A stretch of DNA of 26,487 nucleotides from an uncultured Oscillospiraceae bacterium (GCA_900542375.1 UQNI01000019.1:1-26487); one strand, 5' to 3'; numbered from the stretch's first letter, positions 1 through 8,460 are shown. The notes: a model not told the origin generated them from the sequence alone. A program made the numbers and translations.

Positions 1-56
1 ACGTTTTAACGTTCTATCTGTTAGAAATTGCATAGCAATTTCTTTTATGTTATAAT
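1..56. repeat. Structured repeat, copy 1 (right half; probably cut by window start)
   Basis: This stretch matches 23892-23946 closely. It holds GTTTTAAC (3-10), a perfect 9-bp hairpin (23-31 with 35-43, loop ATA) and GTTATAAT (49-56), which can pair with GTTTTAAC apart from one mismatch and one G.U. The hairpin differs from copy 2 by a T-A to A-T swap at 29/37, so pairing is kept. Copy 2 has an extra left hairpin whose counterpart here would lie before the window. The class of element is unknown. Confidence 0.7.
28..56 (+). promoter_or_regulatory. Candidate fakA promoter inside the repeat
   Basis: TTGCAT (28-33), a 17-nt spacer and a perfect TATAAT (51-56). The -35 is weak (3/6). The -10 is the end of the repeat; copy 2 has TATAAC there. 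Use of this promoter would give fakA a leader of about 100 nt. A second weaker candidate is TTGTAA (74-79)/TATACA (96-101). Confidence 0.4.
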
Positions 57-163
57 AATTATGATTATACAATTTGTAATATAAACTGTGGCTTATATAC
101 AGGCACAGACCTAAATTTAATCAAAATGCGGGCTATACAATTTACGTTAAGGGAGTGCACAGA

Positions 164-1837
164 ATGATAAACGGACTAACCCTGAAAAATGCATTTATTT
201 CAGGTGCAAATAATATTTCTAAGCATAAAAACATGGTAAATGATTTAAATATTTTCCCTGTTCCGGACGGCGATACAGGCACTAATATGTCTATGACAAT
301 GTCTGCTGCTGCAAATGAATTAATCAAAACAGAAAGTACACATGCAGGTGAAATCGCAAAAATTGCAGCTTCCGCTTTATTAAGAGGCGCACGCGGCAAT
401 TCCGGTGTTATTCTTTCCCTTTTGTTCCGTGGCTTTTCAAAAGGAATTGAAGGAAAAGAAACCATTTCAGGCATAGACCTTGCAAACGCATTGGGTCTCG
501 GTGTGGAAGATGCCTATAAGGCCGTTATGAAGCCGACTGAGGGGACCATTTTAACTGTCTCCCGTGTTGCTTGCGAAAAAGGAAAGGCTGCTGCTGCCAT
601 TGAAGATGATGCCGTATACGTATGGTCTGCCATTTGTAAAGGCGCTGCGGAAGCGTTGGAAACAACACCTGAGTTACTCCCTGTTTTGAAAAAAGCAGGT
701 GTTGTGGATGCCGGTGGAAAAGGGCTATGCTTAATTTTAGATGGTATGCTGTCCGTTTTCAAAGATAATGTTTTAATCGCTGATGAAATGCCCGTAAAAA
801 GCGAACAACCATATGAAGACGATTTTTTCCGTAATGCTGCGGCAGAGTTTGACCAGGATATTACTTTCACGTACTGTACGGAATTTATCATTGGCAGAGA
901 AGAAACTTGTACAAAACCACCCTTCGAATTGCGCGCCTATTTAGAAAGCATTGGAGACTGTGTGGTAGTGGTAGATGACGATGAGATTATTAAAGTCCAT
1001 GTGCATACGGAAAATCCCGGTAACGCTTTACAAGAAGCACTCACTTACGGACAATTGCTCACCATTAAAATAGAAAATATGAAAGAACAGCATCGCATTG
1101 CTGCGGAAGAAGCAGTAAAAGCAAAAGCTGCACAAACAGCAAAACCTCAAACTTTAGAACCGGTAGAGCCGACAGAAGAAATTGGTTTTGTAGCTGTTGC
1201 GGCAGGCGAAGGATTAAAAACCTTATTCAGTGACCTTGGCTGCTCCCATGTTGTCAGCGGAGGTCAAACCATGAATCCAAGTACAGAAGATATCGTAGAA
1301 GCCGTACTGGCTACCCCTGCCAAAACAGTTTATGTCCTGCCTAACAATAAAAATATTATCTTGGCGGCAGAACAAACCATTCCTTTGGTTACAGACAGAA
1401 AAGTGATTGTACTGCCTACCCGTACCATTCCCCAGGGATTATCCGCTATGCTCGCATACGAAGGAGAAAGTACACCTGAAATCAGTGCGAACGTTATGAT
1501 GAACGCTGCAAATGCAGTGGATACCGGACTCATTACATTTGCAGCCCGTGACTCTGAATTTGGCGGTCATAAAATGAAGGAAGGCGACATTTTAGGTCTG
1601 GAAAACGGTAAACTTGAAATCATTGACAAAGATCCTGTGCATGCAGCTACTCGTTTGGCACGCTCCATGTCCAAAAAGGGAACTTCCTTTATTACCATTA
1701 TTTACGGTGACAATGTATCTGAAGCGGAAGCAGAGGATGCCTTCCAACGCATTAAATCCAAAGTAGGAAATGAGATTGAAGTAACTTTGGTAAACGGTGG
1801 TCAGCCTATTTATTACTTCATTCTCTCGATTGAATAA
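164..1837 (+). CDS. fakA: Fatty acid kinase ATP-binding subunit FakA (DAK2/YloV family)
   Basis: FakA phosphorylates exogenous fatty acids held by a FakB (DegV-family) partner, giving acyl-phosphate for phospholipid synthesis in the cytoplasm. The 557-residue product has the family's usual length. Its N-terminal DAK2 domain carries the nucleotide/Mg motif VPDGDTGTNM (about 33-42) and GARGNSG (75-81), followed by a DAGGKG segment near 180 and a C-terminal YloV-type domain. The open frame extends to a GTG at 155, but that codon lies in the Shine-Dalgarno GGGAG (151-155); the ATG at 164, eight bases further on, is the better start. recG follows after 2 bases, so the two are probably co-transcribed and translationally coupled. 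No fakB is in the window. Confidence 0.92.
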   Translation: MINGLTLKNAFISGANNISKHKNMVNDLNIFPVPDGDTGTNMSMTMSAAANELIKTESTHAGEIAKIAASALLRGARGNSGVILSLLFRGFSKGIEGKETISGIDLANALGLGVEDAYKAVMKPTEGTILTVSRVACEKGKAAAAIEDDAVYVWSAICKGAAEALETTPELLPVLKKAGVVDAGGKGLCLILDGMLSVFKDNVLIADEMPVKSEQPYEDDFFRNAAAEFDQDITFTYCTEFIIGREETCTKPPFELRAYLESIGDCVVVVDDDEIIKVHVHTENPGNALQEALTYGQLLTIKIENMKEQHRIAAEEAVKAKAAQTAKPQTLEPVEPTEEIGFVAVAAGEGLKTLFSDLGCSHVVSGGQTMNPSTEDIVEAVLATPAKTVYVLPNNKNIILAAEQTIPLVTDRKVIVLPTRTIPQGLSAMLAYEGESTPEISANVMMNAANAVDTGLITFAARDSEFGGHKMKEGDILGLENGKLEIIDKDPVHAATRLARSMSKKGTSFITIIYGDNVSEAEAEDAFQRIKSKVGNEIEVTLVNGGQPIYYFILSIE

Positions 1838-1839
1838 AT

Positions 1840-3891
1840 ATGGCTTCACTATTTGAACAAGAAATACAAACATTAACAGGCGTCGGCGAAAAGCGCGCTA
1901 AGCTGTTCCATAAGCTTGGCGTGTTTAGCGTTGGCGCTTTATTGCGCTTTTATCCCCGCACATATGAGGATTGGAGTCAACCGCTTACCATTGAACAAGC
2001 ACCTTTTGGAGTCCCCTGTGCTATACGAGCCGTTGTTTTGCATAAACCCATAGAGACGCGTATTCGCAAAGGTATGACTTTATATAAAACCTCCGTAACA
2101 GACGGCATGCGTGATTTACAGCTCACTTTTTTTAATAATCCTTATATTGTCAATACTTTGACAGAAGGAAAAGAATATATTTTTTACGGTAAAGTATCCG
2201 GTACCCTTCTGAGAAAAGAAATGAGTGTACCTGAATTTTATCCTGTTTCTTCCGCGCCTTCGGTGTGCCCTATTTATCATCAAACAGAAGGATTATCTAC
2301 TCGAATGATTCGTAATGCTGTAAAGCACGCTTTGGCATTATTGCCTGAGCAAGTCAAAGATCCGATTCCTTATAGCATTCGTATGCAGCACCATCTTTGT
2401 GAGCTGAGATACGCCTTAGAACAAATCCATTTTCCGGATTCTATGGAATCTAAGGAGATTGCTAAAAAAAGACTGGTATTTGAGGAACTGTTTACATTAC
2501 AGCTGGGACTTCTTGAATTAAAATATCGTAAAAAACAGGAAACTTCCCTGCCGCCTTTTATCGATTACAGCAACGAGTTCTTCCAACTGCTTCCCTTCGC
2601 TCCCACCGGCGCACAAAAACGTGCCATTTCAGAGGCAATGGCAGATATGACAAACCCCAAAAATAGAAAACCTATGAGTCGATTGGTGCAAGGCGATGTA
2701 GGCTCCGGTAAAACAGCTGTCGCTGCTGCTTTATGTTATTCTGTCATCAAAAATGGCGTGCAGGCAGCATTAATGGCTCCCACTGAAATTTTAGCGCAAC
2801 AGCATCATGCATCTATTTCCAATATTTTAAAGGATACAGGTATCTCTGTTGGTCTGTTAACCGGCTCTGTAACACCTGCCAAAAAAAGAAAACTGCTTGA
2901 ACAGCTCCAAGATGGTTCCATAAAAATGGTAATCGGCACCCATGCGCTTATCAGCGAGACCGTAGCATTCCAAAATCTTGGTCTTGTCATTACAGATGAG
3001 CAACATCGTTTTGGCGTTGCTCAAAGGAGTTTGTTAGCTGAAAAGGGCAATCATCCTCATATGCTGGTCATGTCTGCTACCCCCATTCCAAGAACATTGG
3101 CACTGATTATCTATGGAGATTTAGACATATCTGTTCTGGACGAACTCCCTCCCGGACGTCAAACCATAGAAACGTATGCAATTAGCAGCCGAAAACGTGC
3201 ACGGGCTTTACAATATATTCGTACCCATCTGGACGCAGGACAACAGGCGTATATTATCTGCCCCTTGGTGGAAGAAAGTACCAATGATATGGCCAGTGTG
3301 GTACAGTATGCAAACGCTTTGCAAACAGAAACATTTCCGGACAAAGTGATTGGTATTCTGCATGGTAAAATGAAACCAAAAGAAAAGGATACTGTCATGA
3401 CTGCATTTGCAAAGGGAGAAATTGATGTCCTTGTCTCAACCACTGTTGTGGAAGTTGGTGTTGACGTTCCAAATGCAGTGATTATACTAATTGAAAATGC
3501 AGAAAGATACGGATTATCCCAGTTACACCAGCTGCGAGGACGTGTAGGGCGAGGAACCATGAAATCCACCTGCATTTTGGTTTCAGATGCGCAAAACGAG
3601 GAAGCGGTTGCACGTTTAAAAATTCTGTGCAGTACATCAGATGGATTCCGTATTGCAGACGAAGATTTGCGTTTACGAGGTCCGGGAGACTTTTTCGGAG
3701 AAAAGCAGCATGGTTTGCCGGATTTGAAAATTGCTAATATGGCAGAAGACATGGAAGTATTAAAAGAAGCACAATCTGCAGCCAGACATGTGCTTTCCTG
3801 TGACCCTAAATTAGAACAACCTGAACATCGAGGATTAAAGGGACAAGTTAAGCGTCTCTTTTCGGTATTTGGCGGTCAAGGATTCCATTGA
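1840..3891 (+). CDS. recG: ATP-dependent DNA helicase RecG
   Basis: RecG remodels stalled replication forks and branched DNA. The 683-residue product is full length. The N-terminal wedge/OB region includes the helix-hairpin-helix-like TLTGVGEKRAKL (11-22). It is followed by superfamily 2 motifs: Walker A GDVGSGKT (285-292), DEQH (386-389) and SATPIPRT (412-419). The C-terminal helicase lobe has QLRGRVGRG and the RecG-typical LRLRGPGDFFGEKQHGLP. The start lies 2 bases after the fakA stop and has no good Shine-Dalgarno of its own, which suggests coupling. A strong terminator follows at 3898. Confidence 0.97.
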   Translation: MASLFEQEIQTLTGVGEKRAKLFHKLGVFSVGALLRFYPRTYEDWSQPLTIEQAPFGVPCAIRAVVLHKPIETRIRKGMTLYKTSVTDGMRDLQLTFFNNPYIVNTLTEGKEYIFYGKVSGTLLRKEMSVPEFYPVSSAPSVCPIYHQTEGLSTRMIRNAVKHALALLPEQVKDPIPYSIRMQHHLCELRYALEQIHFPDSMESKEIAKKRLVFEELFTLQLGLLELKYRKKQETSLPPFIDYSNEFFQLLPFAPTGAQKRAISEAMADMTNPKNRKPMSRLVQGDVGSGKTAVAAALCYSVIKNGVQAALMAPTEILAQQHHASISNILKDTGISVGLLTGSVTPAKKRKLLEQLQDGSIKMVIGTHALISETVAFQNLGLVITDEQHRFGVAQRSLLAEKGNHPHMLVMSATPIPRTLALIIYGDLDISVLDELPPGRQTIETYAISSRKRARALQYIRTHLDAGQQAYIICPLVEESTNDMASVVQYANALQTETFPDKVIGILHGKMKPKEKDTVMTAFAKGEIDVLVSTTVVEVGVDVPNAVIILIENAERYGLSQLHQLRGRVGRGTMKSTCILVSDAQNEEAVARLKILCSTSDGFRIADEDLRLRGPGDFFGEKQHGLPDLKIANMAEDMEVLKEAQSAARHVLSCDPKLEQPEHRGLKGQVKRLFSVFGGQGFH

Positions 3892-3897
3892 TTTGAT

Positions 3898-3936
3898 AAA
3901 AAGGACGAATCGTACCATAAACGATTCGTCCTTTTT
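3898..3936. terminator. Bidirectional intrinsic terminator between recG and the XRE gene
   Basis: A perfect 16-bp stem (3898-3913 with 3921-3936) and 7-base loop. The arms end in five A's and five T's, so it can work for recG on the plus strand and for the convergent regulator gene on the minus strand. Confidence 0.93.
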
Positions 3937-3961
3937 ATGTTCTATTTGTCTCATCTTTTTA

Positions 3962-4207
3962 TTATAGGGATATGTCTTCAAATAACTGCTCTATTGTGAT
4001 GGATAGTGCTTTACAAAAACAAATAATTTCTTGATCTAATACAATCTTTTGTCCTTGTTCAATTTGTTCCAGTTCTTTTGCGCTCAATAATAAGCCTTCT
4101 TGTTCTAATTCTACACAGCATTGCTCTAAAGACAAGCCTTTCTTTTCTCTATATCTTTTTATATTTTCTCCACATATATTTTTCCTGTCACCGTCTATTC
4201 TTGACAT
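3962..4207 (-). CDS. Small XRE-family helix-turn-helix regulator
   Basis: An 81-residue protein consisting almost wholly of an XRE/Cro-type helix-turn-helix (about residues 14-72: NIKRYREKKGLSLEQCC, then ELEQIEQGQK and an ITIEQLFED end). There is no separate ligand domain. A strong GAGGAGGG Shine-Dalgarno lies 5 bases before the ATG. The gene is monocistronic between two terminators. An inverted repeat in its leader (4248-4260) could be an autoregulatory operator, which is inference. Targets are unknown. Confidence 0.8.
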   Translation of the reverse strand: MSRIDGDRKNICGENIKRYREKKGLSLEQCCVELEQEGLLLSAKELEQIEQGQKIVLDQEIICFCKALSITIEQLFEDISL

Positions 4208-4247
4208 AAGGCCCTCCTCGATTTTTCACACAATACTGAAAGGTACC

Positions 4248-4260
4248 ATACATTTTGTAT
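4248..4260 (-). promoter_or_regulatory. Inverted repeat in the leader of the XRE gene, candidate operator
   Basis: ATACA-TTT-TGTAT, perfect 5-bp arms, lying just downstream of the predicted transcription start. The 12-base core also occurs upstream of the ribbon-helix-helix gene (12136-12147). Confidence 0.3.
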
Positions 4261-4273
4261 CCTTTTCGTATCG

Positions 4274-4302
4274 ATTATATCATTCCTTCGTAATAAATTA
4301 AA
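4274..4302 (-). promoter_or_regulatory. Candidate promoter of the XRE gene
   Basis: On the minus strand a perfect TATAAT (complement of 4274-4279) with a weak TTTAAT -35 17 nt upstream (4297-4302). Confidence 0.45.
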
Positions 4303-4330
4303 CTGTACTGCGTATAATCCACTAAAATAA

Positions 4331-4371
4331 AAAAGCTGATACAAGAGTATTTTACTCCCGTATCAGCTTTT
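4331..4371 (-). terminator. Terminator of the feo operon
   Basis: A 12-bp perfect stem (4331-4342 with 4360-4371) extended by GAGTA/TACTC after two mismatches. On the minus strand it is followed by TTTTTTATTTT. It lies about 80 bases downstream of the last feo gene. Confidence 0.85.
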
Positions 4372-4449
4372 ATCCAGTAATTGTGAATTATATTAACTAT
4401 TTTTTCCTAAACAATCAATGGTGTGAAATTTCTAGTATGAACGCCATTT

Positions 4450-4650
4450 TTATTTTCGATTGGGCTCCTGATGTTGTGCCGCGTCATGGTGGCATCCTGC
4501 CGAAGCAGCACAATGTCCGCAATCGCATCCACAGGCTTTTTTGCCCTTCTTTTTATCTCTGATTAATTTTACAATAACCAGAATTACGACCGCTAAAACA
4601 ATAACTCCGGCCAAAAGGGTTCCCCAATTGTTTACAAAAAAGTCCAGCAT
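4450..4650 (-). CDS. FeoB-associated Cys-rich membrane protein
   Basis: A 66-residue protein with one N-terminal membrane segment (about residues 9-29) and a short basic stretch KKKGKK. The cytoplasmic tail is rich in Cys and His: CGCDCGHC (about 40-47), then C and HH near 53-55. Its make-up and position directly after feoB match the FeoB-associated Cys-rich family, whose role is thought to be metal handling at the inner face of FeoB; this is not proven. The gap to feoB is 21 bases, so it is the last gene of the feo operon. Confidence 0.88.
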   Translation of the reverse strand: MLDFFVNNWGTLLAGVIVLAVVILVIVKLIRDKKKGKKACGCDCGHCAASAGCHHDAAQHQEPNRK

Positions 4651-4671
4651 CGTAATTCCTCCTTAGAAAGT

Positions 4672-7167
4672 TTATACTTTCACTTTCTTTTTCAATATAT
4701 TACTTTTTTTATATGGACGGAACAGCATAAACAGTATGAACGCTACAATCAAAAATGCAACAATAGAACCGATGATATTTCCGTTACCTGTAAATAAGCT
4801 GCCAAGTTGGAAAATTACCAAAGCAATTGCATAGGCAAACACACATTGATAAGCAATTGCAAACGCAGTCCATTTCGCATTATGCATTTCTCTTTTGATT
4901 GCACCCATTGCTGCAAAACAAGGGGCACATAAAAGGTTGAATACCATAAAGCTAAATCCGCTGATAGCAGTAAAGGAAGCTGCGATATTTGCATAGACAG
5001 AGCCTGAACCACCATACAAAATACCCAATGTACCAACAATATTTTCTTTTGCAACCAGACCGGTAATGGAAGCAACCGCTGCCTGCCAATTGCCCCAACC
5101 AAGAGGAGCAAACAACCATGAAATGCCGTTTCCGATGATTGCAAGGATACTGTTGTCTATTTGGTCTTCGGAAAGCATGGTAAAGGTGCCGTCTATAAAT
5201 CCAAAATATGTAACAAACCAAATGAGGATTGTGGAAAGCAAAATGATTGTGCCTGCTTTTTTGATAAAGGACCAGCCGCGTTCCCACATACTGCGCAATA
5301 CATTTCCTACAGTTGGCAAGTGGTAAGCAGGTAGTTCCATAACAAACGGTGCAGGATCTCCTGCAAACGGTTTTGTTTTCTTTAACATAATACCTGAAAT
5401 GATAATTGCCGCAATTCCAATAAAGTAAGCACTGGGCGCAACCCACCATGCACCGCCAAAAATAGCGCCTGCAATCATAGCAATAAACGGCAGTTTGGCA
5501 CCGCATGGAATAAAGGTTGTTGTCATAATGGTCATACGCCGGTCGCGTTCATTTTCAATGGTACGGGAAGCCATAATACCCGGCACGCCACAACCTGTAC
5601 CAATTAAAATCGGAATAAAAGATTTACCTGACAACCCAAATTTGCGGAAGATACGGTCCATAACAAAGGCAATACGAGCCATATAACCGCAAGATTCCAA
5701 AATGGCAAGGAAAATAAATAATACAAAGATTTGCGGCACAAAGCCTAACACTGCGCCCAAACCGGCAATAATACCGTCAAGAATCAATCCTTGCAGCCAG
5801 TCCACACAGTTGATAGCATTCAGCCCATTTTCCACCAATACAGGAATTCCAGGTACCCAAACGCCGTAATCAGCAGGGTCCGGCTCTGTATAATTATATT
5901 GTTCATATACGCCTAAGGCAGCAGTCAACTCTTCTCCCGATGAAGTCACATCTTCTGTAGCTAACGTTTCCTCATCTGTCACCGTATAAGAGGCTTCATC
6001 CGTTGGAGAGAATTGAGAAGCAAATTCCGCCAACTCTGTTTTGGCAACAGCAGGATCAAAATCTTCCGATTCGGTATCCAATGCAGCTGTTACCGCCTCC
6101 GTATCTATGCCCTGCTCTCCTGCATAATCGATAAAACCATTTACTACCTGCGATGCTTCTCCGAATTGGTCTGCATCTGCTGCATAAGAACTATCGCCAA
6201 TTCCCAGCAAATGCCAGCCATCTCCGAACACACCATCATTGGCCCAGTCGGTAGCCCAAGTACCTACCGTAGTAACCGACACAAAATAAACAACAAACAT
6301 AACCAAAACAAATATAGGTAAAGCCAACCAACGGTTGGTCACAACTTTATCAATTTTATCGGAAACAGTAAGGCCTTTGCTGTGTTTTTTATAACAGCTT
6401 TTAATGATAGAGGCAATATAAACATACCGTTCATTTGTAATGATACTCTCTGCATCATCATCCAATTCTTCTTCGGCCGCTTTTATATCTTTCTCAATAT
6501 GCTCTAAAACGGTCTTATCAAGTTTTAATTGCTCTAATACTTTTTCGTCACGCTCAAAAATCTTAATTGCATACCAACGCTGTTGTTCCAAAGGCATATT
6601 ATGTACGGCTGCTTCTTCAATATGTGCCAGAGCATGTTCTACAACACCGCTGAAGCAATGTTGAGGTACTGTTTTTGTATCTTTTGCAGCCTGAACTGCC
6701 GCTTGTGCTGCCTCTGTAATACCCGTACCTTTTAATGCAGATATCTCCACCACTTTACATCCAAGTTGTTTTGAGAGCTCTTCCACATTAATTTTATCGC
6801 CATTCTTTTTTACAACATCCATCATGTTAATGGCAATGACCACAGGTATTCCCAATTCTGTCAGCTGTGTGGTTAAATACAAGTTACGCTCTAAATTGGT
6901 ACCGTCAATGATATTCAGAATCACATCGGGACGTTCTTGAATCAAATAATTTCTTGCAACAACTTCTTCCAACGTATATGGCGAAAGAGAGTAAATTCCG
7001 GGAAGGTCCATAATAACAACATCGTTATGTTTTTTTAATTTTCCTTCCTTCTTTTCTACTGTAACCCCTGGCCAGTTACCAACAAATTGGTTTGCGCCGG
7101 TTAACGCATTAAACAGCGTAGTTTTACCACTGTTTGGGTTACCCGCCAGAGCAATTTTAATTTGCAT
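4672..7167 (-). CDS. feoB: Ferrous iron transporter FeoB
   Basis: FeoB imports Fe(II) across the cytoplasmic membrane. The N-terminal G domain shows G1 GNPNSGKT (9-16), G3 DLPG (54-57), G4 NMMD (114-117) and G5 SALKGTG (143-149). A helical spacer domain follows. The membrane part begins near 282 and contains ILESCGYMARIAFVMDR, GTGCGVPGIMASRT and PCGAKLPF, the two gate regions of the family. At 831 residues it is longer than many FeoB proteins. The excess is an acidic stretch at about 317-438 between the first and second membrane segments, expected on the outer face. Third gene of a feoA-feoA-feoB-Cys-rich operon, under the palindrome at 7751. Confidence 0.97.
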   Translation of the reverse strand: MQIKIALAGNPNSGKTTLFNALTGANQFVGNWPGVTVEKKEGKLKKHNDVVIMDLPGIYSLSPYTLEEVVARNYLIQERPDVILNIIDGTNLERNLYLTTQLTELGIPVVIAINMMDVVKKNGDKINVEELSKQLGCKVVEISALKGTGITEAAQAAVQAAKDTKTVPQHCFSGVVEHALAHIEEAAVHNMPLEQQRWYAIKIFERDEKVLEQLKLDKTVLEHIEKDIKAAEEELDDDAESIITNERYVYIASIIKSCYKKHSKGLTVSDKIDKVVTNRWLALPIFVLVMFVVYFVSVTTVGTWATDWANDGVFGDGWHLLGIGDSSYAADADQFGEASQVVNGFIDYAGEQGIDTEAVTAALDTESEDFDPAVAKTELAEFASQFSPTDEASYTVTDEETLATEDVTSSGEELTAALGVYEQYNYTEPDPADYGVWVPGIPVLVENGLNAINCVDWLQGLILDGIIAGLGAVLGFVPQIFVLFIFLAILESCGYMARIAFVMDRIFRKFGLSGKSFIPILIGTGCGVPGIMASRTIENERDRRMTIMTTTFIPCGAKLPFIAMIAGAIFGGAWWVAPSAYFIGIAAIIISGIMLKKTKPFAGDPAPFVMELPAYHLPTVGNVLRSMWERGWSFIKKAGTIILLSTILIWFVTYFGFIDGTFTMLSEDQIDNSILAIIGNGISWLFAPLGWGNWQAAVASITGLVAKENIVGTLGILYGGSGSVYANIAASFTAISGFSFMVFNLLCAPCFAAMGAIKREMHNAKWTAFAIAYQCVFAYAIALVIFQLGSLFTGNGNIIGSIVAFLIVAFILFMLFRPYKKSNILKKKVKV

Positions 7168-7204
7168 TGCTTTTTCTTCCTTTCAAGCTAAGTTCAACCT
7201 CTTC

Positions 7205-7426
7205 TTATTCTATCTCAATCAACTCCGCATCTGCTTTACGAATGGATAGCTCATATCCTCTGATTGTAATTTCTACAGGATCTCCAAGAGGAGCTACTTT
7301 ACGGATATAAACCTCTGTTCCTTTGGTCAACCCCATATCCATAATTCTACGCTTTGTTGCACCTTCTCCATGAAGTTTAACAACAGTAGCGGTTTCTCCT
7401 ACCTTCACTTCTCTTAATGTTTTCAA
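7205..7426 (-). CDS. feoA: FeoA-domain protein (second copy)
   Basis: A 73-residue SH3-like FeoA protein with the family pattern: an N-terminal LREVKVGETATVVKL strand, GATKRRIMDMGLTKGTEV, and the ending APLGDPVEITIRGYELSIRKADAELI. FeoA is thought to interact with FeoB in the cytoplasm and is needed for Fe(II) uptake. The start is a TTG with GGGAGG six bases upstream; no in-frame ATG gives a full domain. It lies 37 bases before feoB. Two different feoA genes in series are common in Clostridia. Confidence 0.92.
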   Translation of the reverse strand: MKTLREVKVGETATVVKLHGEGATKRRIMDMGLTKGTEVYIRKVAPLGDPVEITIRGYELSIRKADAELIEIE

Positions 7427-7456
7427 TTTTGTCCTCCCTTTCTGCCGCCGGACAGA

Positions 7457-7669
7457 TTAAATCATAATTTTGGCAGCCATTTCTTTACTGATTGCAACCC
7501 TGGACTCTTTTACATTTACAATTAAATTTCCGCCATTGGTTGTAATAACAGTAACTGCTGCACCCGGAACAAATCCAAGATTTTCAAGATGAGCCCGTAC
7601 TTCGGAATTTCCGCCTACTTTGCGGATAATGTGTTCTTTTCCCACATCTGCAAATGTCAATGGTATCAT
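7457..7669 (-). CDS. feoA: FeoA-domain protein (first copy)
   Basis: A 70-residue FeoA protein and the first gene of the operon. Its core HLENLGFVPGAAVTV and end NLIVNVKESRVAISKEMAAKIMI fit the SH3-like FeoA fold. It differs clearly from the second copy, so the pair is not a recent duplication. The ATG is preceded by GAGGGAA. The promoter with an iron-type palindrome lies about 80 bases upstream. Confidence 0.92.
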   Translation of the reverse strand: MIPLTFADVGKEHIIRKVGGNSEVRAHLENLGFVPGAAVTVITTNGGNLIVNVKESRVAISKEMAAKIMI

Positions 7670-7701
7670 ATTTATTCCCTCTTTTCGACAATATAAGACG
7701 A

Positions 7702-7720
7702 GTTACAACTAAATTGTAAC
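7702..7720 (-). promoter_or_regulatory. Inverted repeat in the feo leader
   Basis: GTTACAA-5-TTGTAAC, perfect 7-bp arms, in the untranslated leader of the first feoA between the predicted start site (about 7742) and the start codon. It could be an RNA hairpin or a second operator. No T run follows, so it is not a terminator. Confidence 0.35.
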
Positions 7721-7748
7721 GATTCCGCTTTTTTACTACCTCATTATT

Positions 7749-7777
7749 AAGTTAGCACTTGCTAACATTTTTGTCAA
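7749..7777 (-). promoter_or_regulatory. feo operon promoter
   Basis: On the minus strand a consensus -35 TTGACA (complement of 7772-7777), 17-nt spacer and weak -10 TAACTT (complement of 7749-7754). The palindrome at 7751-7766 fills the spacer and overlaps the -10, as expected for a repressed promoter. Confidence 0.65.
7751..7766. promoter_or_regulatory. Predicted DtxR-family operator at the feo promoter
   Basis: GTTAGCACTTGCTAAC, a palindrome with 7-bp arms. The same GTTAGC...CTAAC pattern occurs twice before the DUF3793-flavodoxin operon. The divergent gene at 8101 encodes a DtxR-type regulator, the likely binder (inference). Confidence 0.75.
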
Positions 7778-8021
7778 GGATATTACTTAACAATATTTTT
7801 GTCTAGTTTCTTCCGATTTCCGTGGGGAATCACAAAAAACATAAAACAATATAATATATGAAAAACATATACGCAATATCATTTAAAATATAGTCTTTCT
7901 CTCAAAATGAAATTTCATATTATATATTATATATTTTAAAAACAGAATATAAAGAATGAAATGTGGCATAAACAAAGAAATTTCTTGTTAAAAATATCAT
8001 ATACACTCCTGACGATAACGC
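7778..8021. other. AT-rich intergenic DNA between feoA and the regulator gene, no gene seen
   Basis: The feoA-regulator gap (7670-8100) is 431 bases. Outside the promoters and operator listed, the middle is very AT-rich with runs of TATATT. It holds a perfect 12-bp palindrome ATGAAATTTCAT at 7907-7918 but no supported reading frame, RNA or terminator. Confidence 0.5.
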
Positions 8022-8050
8022 TTGAATTTTGTTTAAATTCATGGTAAAGT
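8022..8050 (+). promoter_or_regulatory. Candidate promoter of the DtxR-like gene
   Basis: TTGAAT (8022-8027), a 17-nt spacer and TAAAGT (8045-8050). No GTTAGC-type palindrome is near, so autoregulation by the same motif is not indicated. Confidence 0.45.
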
Positions 8051-8100
8051 ATAGAGTAAGAATCGACATGTTCTATAACTGACTAGGAGGTAAAAACACC

Positions 8101-8460
8101 ATGTATGAATCTGGAGAAAATTATTTGGAAACCATACTGATGTTGCACCAGAAACAAGGCTATGTGCGTTCGATTGATATTGCCAATGAATTAGGCTTTA
8201 CAAAACCAAGTGTTAGCCGAGCTATGAGTATTTTGAAAAATGATGGTTATATTGTAGTGGAAAGCAGCGGAAATATTGTTTTAACGGAAAAAGGAAGCAA
8301 AAAAGCCAATGAAGTTTATGAACGCCACTTATATATTACAAAGTTCCTGCAAAAAATATTGAATATCCCCGAGGAACTTGCCGCACAAGACGCTTGCCGT
8401 ATAGAACACATTATCAGTCAAGAAACATTTGAACGTATTAAAGAGAATGTGGACAGTTAA
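8101..8460 (+). CDS. DtxR/IdeR-type iron-dependent transcriptional regulator (short form)
   Basis: A 119-residue regulator with an N-terminal winged helix (about 1-63; recognition region TKPSVSRAMSIL) and a helical dimerisation/metal domain. It ends there and lacks the C-terminal SH3-like domain of DtxR. DtxR-family metal ligands can be placed by alignment from memory. C99, E102 and H103 in ACRIEH correspond to DtxR C102, E105 and H106, with E10 and H76 also in place. N7 sits where DtxR has Met10 and MntR has Asp8. A Cys at position 99 points to iron rather than manganese sensing. AGGAGG lies 10 bases before the ATG. It is divergent from feo and upstream of the iron-type flavodoxin operon, its likely targets. 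Confidence 0.85.
   Translation: MYESGENYLETILMLHQKQGYVRSIDIANELGFTKPSVSRAMSILKNDGYIVVESSGNIVLTEKGSKKANEVYERHLYITKFLQKILNIPEELAAQDACRIEHIISQETFERIKENVDS

Noticed and set aside
155..163. GTG at 155 as the fakA start
   Set aside because: It lies within the GGGAG ribosome site, whereas the ATG at 164 has ideal spacing.
3159..3752. 197-codon open frame antisense to recG
   Set aside because: Shadow of recG; no ribosome site and no recognisable protein family.
4952..5506. 184-codon frame on the same strand as feoB in another frame
   Set aside because: Out-of-frame reading of conserved membrane segments, Cys/Tyr/Arg rich and unlike a real protein.
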